Positions 16,960 to 24,706 of a stretch of 64,000 bases of DNA are shown here, piece after piece. Under the pieces are notes generated by a model. That model ran no database searches. It worked only from the letters and a program-made list of their open reading frames with translations, and had not been told where the DNA came from. Origin of the DNA: JBIOHP01 sp044449065 (GTDB lineage Bacteria > Bacteroidota > Ignavibacteria > UBA10030 > SZUA-254). Location: assembly GCA_044449065.1 (NCBI GenBank), contig JBIOHP010000018.1:8694-72693 (forward strand), given 5' to 3'. Position numbers and translations under genes: made by a program. How positions within the stretch are numbered: position 1 is the stretch's first letter; each line of letters starts with the position of its first letter.

Positions 16960-18384
16960 ATGCCCAGACAAAAACGCAACGACTTTCTCATCCCCGCGCT
17001 TGGGGTTATCTTCGATGCAATATTCATCGAAGCGGCGTTTATGTTATCCTACATCCTTCGTTTTAACACCCGCATCTTTGAGTTTCTTCCGCTGACGGAG
17101 GATATTCCTCCCGTGCGGGCGTACCTGTTAAGCTCGCTTGCAGTTATCCCCGTGTGGCTTGTGATATTCCAGCATGGAAAAATGTACGGCGGCAGGCGGA
17201 ATATTGCCCTCAGTGACGAACTCTATAATATCGTGAAGTATATCTCGCTCGGCATGCTGATCATATTGAGCGGAGCGTTTTTCTACCGCCAATTTTCCTA
17301 TTCCCGAATTGTTTTTCTCTTAATCTGGAGCAGCTCGATTATTTTGGTGTTTGCGGGACGGGTGATGCTGCATATAATAGAACGGTCGCTGTATCGCAAG
17401 GGAAGAGAGCTTCGCAACGCCGTTATCATCGGCAGCAATGCCGCTGCGCGAAAAGTTTATGGATCGCTCATCAATCATCCTCTCCTCGGATATAAAGTTG
17501 TGGGATATTTTGCTGATGATGTGAATGGAGGAGAACCGCTTCCCGTGAAATTTCTCGGCCGCCTGGCAGAGGTACCTTCAAAACTGCTCGCCGAAAATGT
17601 GGAGTTCGCGCTGATAACGCTCGATCACACGGAACGGCAAAAACTGTACGATCTGGTGAAGGAGTGCGAAGGGATCAACGTCGAATTTGTGATGGTTCCC
17701 GATATCCTTGAGCTAATGACCAGCACGATGGAGATTGTGGAAATTGAGGGGATTCCGCTGATTAAAATCAAGGGAATTCCGATGACGACATGGGGAAGGA
17801 TTCTCAAACGAACTTTCGATTTTCTCATCAGTTTAATTCTGATCGTTATTTTATCCCCCCTCTATATAATAGTGGCGCTTATCGTAAAGCTTGATTCAAA
17901 AGGACCTGTTTTCTACACGCAGAAAAGGATGGGGGAAGGGGATCATGTGTTTAATATATTGAAATTCCGGTCGATGGCGGTTGACGCTGAGAAGGAAGGA
18001 CCGAAGTGGGCGCACAAAGACGAAACCCGCCATACGCGGATCGGGAAATATCTTCGCATGACAAGCTTAGACGAACTGCCTCAGCTTTTCAATGTTTTGC
18101 GCGGGGATATGAGCTTGGTGGGACCGCGACCTGAACGTCCATATTTCGTGGAACAGTTTAAGGATATGATTCCGAAATACCTCGACCGGCACCGTGTCAA
18201 AACGGGGATGACCGGCTGGGCGCAGGTGAACGGGCTGCGCGGGGATTCTTCGCTGGAAGAACGCATCAAGTACGATATTTATTACATCGAAAACTGGTCG
18301 CTTGGTTTCGATATTAAAATATTATTCAAGACAATTGCCGAGGTGTTCGATCAGATCCTGCGGCATATAAAGGGGAAACGTTAA
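16960..18384 (+). CDS. Undecaprenyl-phosphate sugar phosphotransferase (WcaJ/WbaP-type)
   Basis: This 474-residue protein starts polysaccharide synthesis by moving a sugar-1-phosphate from a nucleotide sugar to undecaprenyl phosphate. The N-terminus has about four or five membrane helices (residues 10-130). A Rossmann-like region follows, with NAVIIGSNAAARKVYGSL at about 150. After another helix (about 287-310) is the bacterial sugar transferase domain with KRMGEGDHVFNILKFRSM, TSLDELPQLFNVLRGDMS, LVGPRPERP and GMTGWAQVNGLRG. The catalytic Asp-Glu pair is in SLDELPQ. It lies between gmhA and a small membrane protein whose ATG touches its stop. Confidence 0.93.
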   Translation: MPRQKRNDFLIPALGVIFDAIFIEAAFMLSYILRFNTRIFEFLPLTEDIPPVRAYLLSSLAVIPVWLVIFQHGKMYGGRRNIALSDELYNIVKYISLGMLIILSGAFFYRQFSYSRIVFLLIWSSSIILVFAGRVMLHIIERSLYRKGRELRNAVIIGSNAAARKVYGSLINHPLLGYKVVGYFADDVNGGEPLPVKFLGRLAEVPSKLLAENVEFALITLDHTERQKLYDLVKECEGINVEFVMVPDILELMTSTMEIVEIEGIPLIKIKGIPMTTWGRILKRTFDFLISLILIVILSPLYIIVALIVKLDSKGPVFYTQKRMGEGDHVFNILKFRSMAVDAEKEGPKWAHKDETRHTRIGKYLRMTSLDELPQLFNVLRGDMSLVGPRPERPYFVEQFKDMIPKYLDRHRVKTGMTGWAQVNGLRGDSSLEERIKYDIYYIENWSLGFDIKILFKTIAEVFDQILRHIKGKR

Positions 18385-18696
18385 ATGGCGGTGCTGGTGG
18401 TGTTTTATATTCACACAGTTGCGGCGGCAGCGGCTTTCACGCGCAGGTACCAGGAGGGCGGATGGGGCGAGGGAATATTAGGAGTGGCGTTTGTCGTGCT
18501 TATTTTTTCCGTCGGCTGGTCGATGACGACTATTTTCGCGCACTGGCTGATGGAGCCGAAAGGATTCGGTATCTGGTTCGATAGGGACGCCTTCGCGCTT
18601 GTCCTGCTCACCGTTCTCGAAGCAATATTTTATATTGGACATACCCGACGGAAAAAACGCAGGGCGGCGCTGACGGTGGCGAAAGAGGGAAACTAA
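18385..18696 (+). CDS. Small membrane protein, unknown
   Basis: This 103-residue protein starts directly after the sugar transferase stop with no gap, so it is translationally coupled to it. Three hydrophobic segments are visible (about 1-19, 31-55 and 68-85), and the C-terminus is basic (HTRRKKRRA). The family is not recognised. Position suggests a helper in envelope polysaccharide synthesis; this is inference from context only. Confidence 0.65.
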   Translation: MAVLVVFYIHTVAAAAAFTRRYQEGGWGEGILGVAFVVLIFSVGWSMTTIFAHWLMEPKGFGIWFDRDAFALVLLTVLEAIFYIGHTRRKKRRAALTVAKEGN

Positions 18697-18703
18697 AATT
18701 TTG

Positions 18704-18853
18704 AGAACCAGGACCCCAAAGCTGCTGTCATCGTGATCCCGACGGCTTTACCCGCCATTTTTTTGGCGGGAGTGGGGAGTATCCTGCCCGTCTTCGTCGT
18801 TCGAGTGGGAGATCTTCTGACCACAATCATTTACCGGCGGTCATGGTTCAAGA
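18704..18853. repeat. Palindromic repeat, family B, copy 2 (inverted orientation)
   Basis: The reverse complement of this stretch matches 15131-15226, sharing the CCCGCCATTTTTTTGGCGGG hairpin and the GTCATCGTGATCC flank. The ends GAACCAGGACC and GGTCATGGTTC form an imperfect terminal inverted repeat and resemble the family A ends. Confidence 0.65.
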
Positions 18854-18861
18854 CATCCCGA

Positions 18862-19046
18862 TAATCCCGTAGGGATGAAATGTCTATAGATAATTGAGAC
18901 AAAAAGTCTTTTGAACCCCATGGGGGTGATATGTATATCAACCCAGAACATTCAATGCGTATTTTTTTATATGACGCTCCTAACGGAGCTTTATAACCAC
19001 CTCACTGCAATTCTATAGATATAACGCTCCTCCGGAGCTTTGTTTT
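18862..19046. repeat. Array of four short hairpin units, family D
   Basis: Four short palindromes recur every 50-58 bases: CCCGTAGGG (about 18866), CCCCATGGGG (about 18916), GCTCCTAACGGAGC (about 18975) and GCTCCTCCGGAGC (about 19026). Each is next to an AT-rich GATATGTATATC- or CTATAGATA-like tract. Spacing suggests a tandem array of one diverged unit in alternating orientation. Confidence 0.6.
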
Positions 19047-19051
19047 ATTTG

Positions 19052-19076
19052 CGGTTATGATCCAAACTATGACCAG
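19052..19076. repeat. Solo end-to-end remnant of family A
   Basis: CGGTTATGATCCA, matching the left end of family A copy 1, is fused directly to ACTATGACCAG, matching its right end, with almost no interior. It lies just before a full family A copy. Confidence 0.45.
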
Positions 19077-19091
19077 AATAATATAAATAGT

Positions 19092-19260
19092 TGTCATGAA
19101 ATGGGAGTCTATCGGAGAACCATGGTTTGTGGTAGGCGACCCGCCTGACTGGACGGGCAGGACACGGGATCGGCGGCTATTTGGAATCCGATTGGGCATT
19201 CGGGCGGGTCTGGTGACCCGCTACTACGAGTTATCGGACAGACTCATGGTTCATGGCACC
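19092..19260. repeat. MITE-like palindromic repeat, family A, copy 2
   Basis: Same layout as 14917-15063: GGAGTCTATCGGAGAAC at the left, GTTATCGGACAGACTCATGG at the right, and the shared interior GGGTCTGGTGACCCGCTAC. A GACCCGCCTGACTGGACGGG insert makes it longer than copy 1. Confidence 0.72.
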
Positions 19261-19405
19261 ATGGTAATTCCGCACATATCTGATACAAACAATTAAATCA
19301 ATTTAACTATTAATATTAATTTATTTTTATTATAATAAATGATCGCTCAAATTCAATTCATATCGTGAGAACTATGCACAAGAGAAATATACCCTAAGAT
19401 ACGAG

Positions 19406-20788
19406 ATGAGACGAAGAATAACAGAATCAAGCGTTCTTTTCCTCAGCATTATTAAATGGGTTTTTCTTGCTACAATTGCGGGAATTATCGTAGGAGGCGC
19501 AACTGCGTTTTTTCTGAAATTATTGCAATGGTCAATCGACTTGAGCCATCAATGGGAATATTCGTTTTGGTTGCTGCCTATCGCTCTCTTTCTCAGCACC
19601 CTCATGGTTAAATATCTTGCGCCTGATGCGGAAGGTCACGGAACCGAAAAAGTAATTGAGGCAATTCATAAACGATCCGGTAAAATATCCGCTCCTGTTG
19701 TTCCGGTAAAACTCATTGCTACAATTATAACTCTTGCAGTAGGCGGCTCGGTTGGAAAAGAAGGTCCATGCGCCCAGATTGGAGCGGGATTAACCTCATT
19801 GTTCAGCGACTTGCTCAAATTCGATGAGCATGACCGGAAAAAATTAGTCATTTGCGGCATCAGTGCAGGTTTTGCGGCAGTATTCGGAACCCCGATTGCC
19901 GGGTCAATCTTCGGTGTGGAAGTTTTATTTGTCGGAGCGATTTTGTATGAAGTTCTTCTTCCGTCGTTTATTTCGGGAATCATTGCTTACCATGTTTCGA
20001 GTTTAATAGGCATTACCTATTTTCATGAGCCCGTGACTGTTGTGCCGGTGTTCTCAGAAGTATTTTTCCTGAAGATACTCGGCGCCGGAATATTTTTCGG
20101 ATTGTGTTCCATTCTCCTTATCGAAACATTAAAGTACGGCGAGAGATTTTCACAAAAACTGACCATGTGGGCTCCACTCAAGGGCTTGATCGGGGGCGTT
20201 CTCCTCATCGTGTTTACGTATGTTTTTTCTCAAAAATATCTTGGGTTGGGACTTAGTTCAATCGAATCGTGTTTCCGCGGCGAAAAGATCGAGTGGTATG
20301 CGTTCATCATCAAACCCATTTTTACAAGCATAACGCTGGGATTCGGGGGGAGCGGCGGTATTGTAACGCCAATATTTTTTGTCGGAGCAAGCGCAGGCAA
20401 TGTGTTTGCCCAGCTTTTCAATTTGAACATCGCAACATTTTCAGCGATCGGGTTTGTGGCTGTCCTTGCCGGCGCGGCAAATACCCCTATCGCTGCGAGT
20501 ATCATGGCGCTGGAGATTTTCGGACCTGCAATCGGACCCTACGCCACCATTGCTTGTGTTATCAGTTTCCTCATGACGGGACACCGGAGTGTATATCCCT
20601 CACAGATATTGTCTATTAAAAAATCTGATTCTCTCGATGTTGAACTGGGAGAAGAATTGGAGAATATTAAGGCAACCTACCATCCGCGCGAAAAAGGATT
20701 AATCGGTAGCACTCTCAGATTAGTAAAGGCAATAGAACGGTTGGTCGAAAAAGCACGCCGTGAGAATTCCGATCAGAATAATAAATAA
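19406..20788 (+). CDS. ClC-family chloride channel / proton-chloride antiporter
   Basis: This 460-residue integral membrane protein has about ten to twelve hydrophobic segments and the ClC signature motifs. GGSVGKEGPCAQIG (about 112-125) contains the gating glutamate of GKEGP. GFGGSGGIVTPIFFVGAS corresponds to the GxFxP selectivity segment, here GGIVTP. The A-G-A-A-N-T-P segment (VLAGAANTPIAAS) is typical of helix O/P. There is no C-terminal CBS pair; the tail of about 60 residues is charged. It is a stand-alone gene between repeat-filled gaps. The intact gating Glu suggests exchange or gated transport of chloride or a similar anion; fluoride-type ClCs cannot be excluded. Confidence 0.92.
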   Translation: MRRRITESSVLFLSIIKWVFLATIAGIIVGGATAFFLKLLQWSIDLSHQWEYSFWLLPIALFLSTLMVKYLAPDAEGHGTEKVIEAIHKRSGKISAPVVPVKLIATIITLAVGGSVGKEGPCAQIGAGLTSLFSDLLKFDEHDRKKLVICGISAGFAAVFGTPIAGSIFGVEVLFVGAILYEVLLPSFISGIIAYHVSSLIGITYFHEPVTVVPVFSEVFFLKILGAGIFFGLCSILLIETLKYGERFSQKLTMWAPLKGLIGGVLLIVFTYVFSQKYLGLGLSSIESCFRGEKIEWYAFIIKPIFTSITLGFGGSGGIVTPIFFVGASAGNVFAQLFNLNIATFSAIGFVAVLAGAANTPIAASIMALEIFGPAIGPYATIACVISFLMTGHRSVYPSQILSIKKSDSLDVELGEELENIKATYHPREKGLIGSTLRLVKAIERLVEKARRENSDQNNK

Positions 20789-20814
20789 CATTGGCGGGTA
20801 GATCCTGGTAGTAA

Positions 20815-20920
20815 AGGTCTAATATTTTGTTCGAGAACTCGTAGTAGCGGGTCACCAGACCCGCGTGAATGCTACTATAAAACGGAGTTCTCTGACAGTC
20901 TCATGGTTCATGACACCCCG
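20815..20920. repeat. MITE-like palindromic repeat, family A, copy 3 (inverted)
   Basis: In reverse orientation it has the family A core, CGTAGTAGCGGGTCACCAGA, and ends with GTTCTCTGACAGTCTCATGG. The right part is shortened relative to copies 1 and 2. Confidence 0.68.
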
Positions 20921-20929
20921 GCACGGTTT

Positions 20930-21023
20930 TGTAGAGCGAGACGCAGTCTCGCTTATATCGATCTAAACGAACTTTAGCATTGCCTCTGGGATACTTCGAC
21001 GCGAGACTTCGTCTCGTGCTACA
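20930..21023. repeat. Palindromic repeat, family C, copy 1
   Basis: Left end TGTAGAGCGAGACGCAGTCT and right end GCGAGACTTCGTCTCGTGCT form imperfect inverted repeats, and each arm is itself a small hairpin. Related copies lie at 24607-24700 and 26654-26753; a shortened relative is at about 23062-23094. Confidence 0.75.
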
Positions 21024-21038
21024 TCTACGGAATTCTTT

Positions 21039-22988
21039 TTATCTAACCAACAACATCTTCTTCACATCGGCAAACGTCCCTGCCGTCAGCCGGTAGATAT
21101 AAATCCCGCTTGGGAAGTTGCCTGCGTCAAACTGCACGGATTTGTAGCCCGCTTGCTCCGGCTTATTGACTAATGTCCTGACTTCCTGCCCGAGTACATT
21201 ATAAATTGAGAGCCGGACAAACGCTTCGCTCGGCAACTGATAGTTAATTACAGTTGTTGGGTTAAAGGGGTTGGGATAGTTCTGGCTTAATGCATACGCT
21301 TTAGGTATACCCGGTTTGTTGTTATCCGCAATCCCCGGAGGAGGAGGGGGCAGCTCGCCTGATGGGACGATTTGAAGTTTTCGAGTCGAAGATGCTAACG
21401 GGGCGGCTGATAAAATAATCCGACCCGCTGTATTTGCTTTCATCCAGTATCCTTTTCCCGGCATTATGGTATCGGCTTTTGTGTAACCATTCGCATAGCC
21501 GAAGAAATTCGAAGCAGTCAATCCTTCCGTCACGATACCAATATTAACAACAGGCACCGGTAGGGTGATCGAGCCGATGAGATTCCAGCCCTCAACAACG
21601 TCAAGGGTATCTGTGGTTATCGTATCACCCAATAGCGTGATGGTTTGAAGGCGATCAAACTTCAGCCAATAACCGTGACCGTTCGATAACATACTCTGTT
21701 GGGTATAGGATCCATCATAAGAATATACAGAAGAAACTCCCGTTGGGAATAGCGATGTCGCAGAATAATCGGCGGCTTTTCTTGGCAGAGATACGAGATT
21801 CCATCTGTTTGCAACCTGATAGTTGCCAAACGTTACGGATATAGTATGGTTTGTTGTGACATTTGTAAATGTATAACCCGCTGAAGAATCAACTGCGACG
21901 CCATCGACGAGTACGCGGTCGATCTGGTAACCTGGGTTCGGAACGAAGGTGAAAGATTGATCGGATCCTGATGTCATCCATATATTTCCAGTTGGACGTA
22001 TAGTTCCCCCTGAATCGCTGTTTGCCGCGACGGTATAAATTACGGCTTCGGACAAGAGGCGGCGCCAGACGCCGTTTCGCCCCGTTCCGGCATAAATCGA
22101 ATTCTCATCGGCAGCCAGGGAGGTAATATTGAGATTGGAAAACCCCGCATTGAACGGCATCCATTGGGTTCCATTTGTCACTGAAAGAACTACGCCGCTG
22201 TTTGCTGTTCCCGCAAAGACTTTATCACTTGTTATGTTGAAACTTGTGATCACGCTATCGCGCACTCCTTCGTTCGCTGCAGTCCATGTAAGTCCGGCAT
22301 TGGTGGAATGAAAAATGCCATGGCTAATACTGCCGGCGAAGATATTACTATCGAATTGCCCGAACGTTTTTATATCACCGTTTCCAATCGTTAACACTTG
22401 CGACCAGGATGCCCCGGTATCGGCAGAAAGAAAAATTCTATTATTTACTCCTGCCAAAATACTCATGCTGCCATTCCGGGAGAAAACGGAGAGAGCATTG
22501 TAATCACACACTCCCGAGAACAACTCATACGCTCTATTCCATGATTGGCCGTAATCGGTTGACATGAAAAGTAAACCCATATCCCAATCGACGCCTCCTG
22601 TACCCAGAAACAAATAATCATTTGTCGCACTAAAAGATATAAAATAACTTCGTGAGGGAAGCAATATCCAGCTTGAATCAAGGATGTTGAAACCGTAAAT
22701 ACCGCTACCATATACTGCTGAAAAAAATTCTCCCTTGGGAGTCACGGTCAATCCTATTATCATTGTACCGGTTAATCCTTTGTTGAGACTTTTCCAGCTC
22801 AATCCTTTATCCGTGGAGAGATATATTCCGTTATTGCTCCCGACAAAGAGATTATTTCCGGATACGGTTAGGCAAGTGACTGAATCTGAGATAGGAAAAT
22901 TTGTCTGCACCCACTGCGCCTGTAAAATAAAAGGTTCCATCGTAAAAAGGGCGATAATAAAAATCAGATATCGAAATATATTTTTCAT
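21039..22988 (-). CDS. T9SS-exported beta-propeller protein with an InlB-like repeat domain
   Basis: This 649-residue protein starts with a signal peptide (cut near residue 25). Residues about 30-310 hold propeller blades with G(S/A/T)xxGI(Y/F)xSTDxGxSW motifs, akin to BNR/two-component-regulator propellers. Residues about 318-385 look like a bacterial InlB-type repeat (GGTIRPTG ... VPNPGYQIDRVLVDG ... TNHTISVTFG). The two-part module follows (WNLVSLP ... GYWLKF, GWNLIGSI ... GYWMKA), then a PPPPP linker and the sorting domain with YPNPFNPTT at about 568 and KKMLLVR at the end. The last 80 residues are nearly identical to those of the next T9SS gene at 23108-24313. It is likely a secreted surface protein. 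Confidence 0.87.
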   Translation of the reverse strand: MKNIFRYLIFIIALFTMEPFILQAQWVQTNFPISDSVTCLTVSGNNLFVGSNNGIYLSTDKGLSWKSLNKGLTGTMIIGLTVTPKGEFFSAVYGSGIYGFNILDSSWILLPSRSYFISFSATNDYLFLGTGGVDWDMGLLFMSTDYGQSWNRAYELFSGVCDYNALSVFSRNGSMSILAGVNNRIFLSADTGASWSQVLTIGNGDIKTFGQFDSNIFAGSISHGIFHSTNAGLTWTAANEGVRDSVITSFNITSDKVFAGTANSGVVLSVTNGTQWMPFNAGFSNLNITSLAADENSIYAGTGRNGVWRRLLSEAVIYTVAANSDSGGTIRPTGNIWMTSGSDQSFTFVPNPGYQIDRVLVDGVAVDSSAGYTFTNVTTNHTISVTFGNYQVANRWNLVSLPRKAADYSATSLFPTGVSSVYSYDGSYTQQSMLSNGHGYWLKFDRLQTITLLGDTITTDTLDVVEGWNLIGSITLPVPVVNIGIVTEGLTASNFFGYANGYTKADTIMPGKGYWMKANTAGRIILSAAPLASSTRKLQIVPSGELPPPPPGIADNNKPGIPKAYALSQNYPNPFNPTTVINYQLPSEAFVRLSIYNVLGQEVRTLVNKPEQAGYKSVQFDAGNFPSGIYIYRLTAGTFADVKKMLLVR

Positions 22989-23061
22989 GATATTTCTTTC
23001 ACGTTGATTCGTTATAATTTATTACAGCGCATAAATAAATTTCTCGCCATCGTTTATTACT

Positions 23062-23094
23062 GCTGTAGGGCGGTTTGGCTCGTCGCTCTACAGG
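23062..23094. repeat. Short relative of family C
   Basis: TGTAGGGCG and CGCTCTACA form short inverted ends around GTTTGGCTCGT. It lies between the two T9SS genes and resembles the outer ends of family C with the interior missing. Confidence 0.45.
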
Positions 23095-23107
23095 CACAAA
23101 AATCTCG

Positions 23108-24313
23108 TTACCTGATTAGGAGCATTTTCTTCACATCGGTAAATGTTCCTGCAGTTAACCGGTAGATATAAATCCCGCTTGAGAAATTGCTTGCGTCAAA
23201 CTGCACGGATTTGTAGCCCGCTACCTCGGGTTTGTTGACCAACGTCCTGACCTCCTGCCCGAGCACATTATAAATTGAGAGCCGGACAAACGCCTCGCTC
23301 GGCAATTGATAATTAATTATCGTTGCCGGGTTGAAGGGGTTGGGGTAATTCTGATTGAGCATAAAATCTTTTGGTACCACATTAGCTGCCGAACTATTAG
23401 GCGGGGGAGGCGGGACTTCTCCATTCGAAATTATTTTTATTTTTGAAGTCACAAAATCGGATGGAAATGCCGAAAGGATAATTTTTCCGGGTTTATTAGC
23501 TTTCATCCAGTACGCTTTACCGGGATAGATCGTATCTGCCTTAGTATATCTTGCAGATTCATCATATCCGAAAAATGGACTCACGGTCAATCCCGGAGTT
23601 GGTGTGGTAATGTTTGATACTGAGATCGGGACAGAAATTGAGCCGGCCATGTTCCAACCGGTATTTACTGTAATAGTATCGGAGAGGAGCAAGTGCCCGG
23701 AGAAGGACAGTGTTTGGGCATTTTGAAATTTCAGCCAGTATCCCGTCCCGTCATTTAAGGTATCTATTTGATGGTATCCGTATCCCCCGCAATAGCAAAA
23801 TGGGTTATATGGGTTCCAGGGCATCCCCCCGTTAACGACTCCATGAAAATGTATCGGGATTGACATCATATTCCATCCTTTAACCACATTGAATGAAACT
23901 GTGTGTACCGAATCCATTAAGAATGTTGTTCTTCCTTCGCCAAGATTATTGTGTAAGGGATTGTTGGAGCCGAGCCATCCCACAATTGTGTGAGTGCCGA
24001 AGGGGAAATTCGTCGGCATAACGTTGCCCCATTGTTTATTGCTATGAGGTGGAATAATCTGCATGCCGAATGTATCTGTACATGGACCATCGCAGGGGAA
24101 GAAGCAGATTGAATCGACGGAATAATTCCAACGGCATCCGCTTGTAAAAGGTAAAAGCGTAGAGGTATCGGTTGTATTCCAATACGTTAGCGTGACAGTT
24201 ATGGATGATCCGGGTAAATACATGGCGCTATCGGTTGAGACGCTCACGTAATTTTGCGTGAACGTGAACGAAGGAACAAACAGAATGATAATGAGCAGTA
24301 AAAATATTTTCAT
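23108..24313 (-). CDS. Small T9SS-exported protein, BsuPI-like N-terminal domain
   Basis: This 401-residue protein starts at ATG 24313, chosen because the purine-rich GGGGTGG is just upstream and a signal peptide begins immediately (MKIFLLLIIILFVPS). Residues about 20-130 have a beta-sandwich look (MYLPGSSITVTLTYWNTTD ... FTSGCRWNYSV) weakly resembling BsuPI-type proteinase-inhibitor domains. Four cysteines there (SGCRWN, SICFFP, CDGPCTD) may form disulfides. The two-part module (GWNMMSIP ... GYWLKF, GWNMAGSI ... AYWMKA) and the sorting domain (YPNPFNPAT at about 320, KKMLLIR end) follow. Partner gene 21039-22988 is on the same strand downstream. Confidence 0.82.
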   Translation of the reverse strand: MKIFLLLIIILFVPSFTFTQNYVSVSTDSAMYLPGSSITVTLTYWNTTDTSTLLPFTSGCRWNYSVDSICFFPCDGPCTDTFGMQIIPPHSNKQWGNVMPTNFPFGTHTIVGWLGSNNPLHNNLGEGRTTFLMDSVHTVSFNVVKGWNMMSIPIHFHGVVNGGMPWNPYNPFCYCGGYGYHQIDTLNDGTGYWLKFQNAQTLSFSGHLLLSDTITVNTGWNMAGSISVPISVSNITTPTPGLTVSPFFGYDESARYTKADTIYPGKAYWMKANKPGKIILSAFPSDFVTSKIKIISNGEVPPPPPNSSAANVVPKDFMLNQNYPNPFNPATIINYQLPSEAFVRLSIYNVLGQEVRTLVNKPEVAGYKSVQFDASNFSSGIYIYRLTAGTFTDVKKMLLIR

Positions 24314-24706
24314 AATCCACCCCGCATAATGTTTATAAAATTGAACAAGCAAAAATATCCACGGTTTCCTACAAGAGTAATTTATCGCTTTGAAATGGAA
24401 ATGTCAAATTCGTAATGCTTGTAAGAGAGTTATTAATAAGCGGTTAGGGGGATATTTAAGGGGGAGGAGGATGGGGGTTAAAATTGCAAATAATTTTTCT
24501 ACTCATTGTGCAGCCGGAGGTATACGTCATCACGAGTTCCGCAGCCGCGGAACGTCGCCTGCCCGACTGCGTCGTTCGGGCGGGTGATCTCCTTACCGAG
24601 TTCTTGTGTAGAGCGAGACGCAGTCTTGCTGACCACCATCTTGAGGCGCATCAGTAAATCCTCATGGACATTTTGACGCGAGACTCCGTCTCGCGCTACA
24701 TTAAAA
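24314..24706. other. Intergenic region with mixed repeat B and C fragments
   Basis: No gene is supported. The stretch at about 24520-24600 contains CCTGCCCGACTGCGTCGTTC and GGTGATCTCCTTAC, similar to part of family B copy 2. It joins directly to the family C copy at 24607-24700. A GGGGGATATTTAAGGGGGAGG tract lies at about 24447-24467. Confidence 0.5.
24607..24700. repeat. Palindromic repeat, family C, copy 2
   Basis: Begins TGTAGAGCGAGACGCAGTCT and ends ACGCGAGACTCCGTCTCGCG. The interior differs from copies 1 and 3 although the ends are conserved, as expected if the ends are the functional part. Confidence 0.72.

Noticed and set aside
18862..19046. CRISPR-like array
   Set aside because: Repeat units are short, imperfect and in alternating orientation, and no cas gene is near.
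24390..24587. A 65-codon open frame upstream of the T9SS genes
   Set aside because: It consists mostly of repeat-family sequence and has no ribosome-binding site or recognisable domain.
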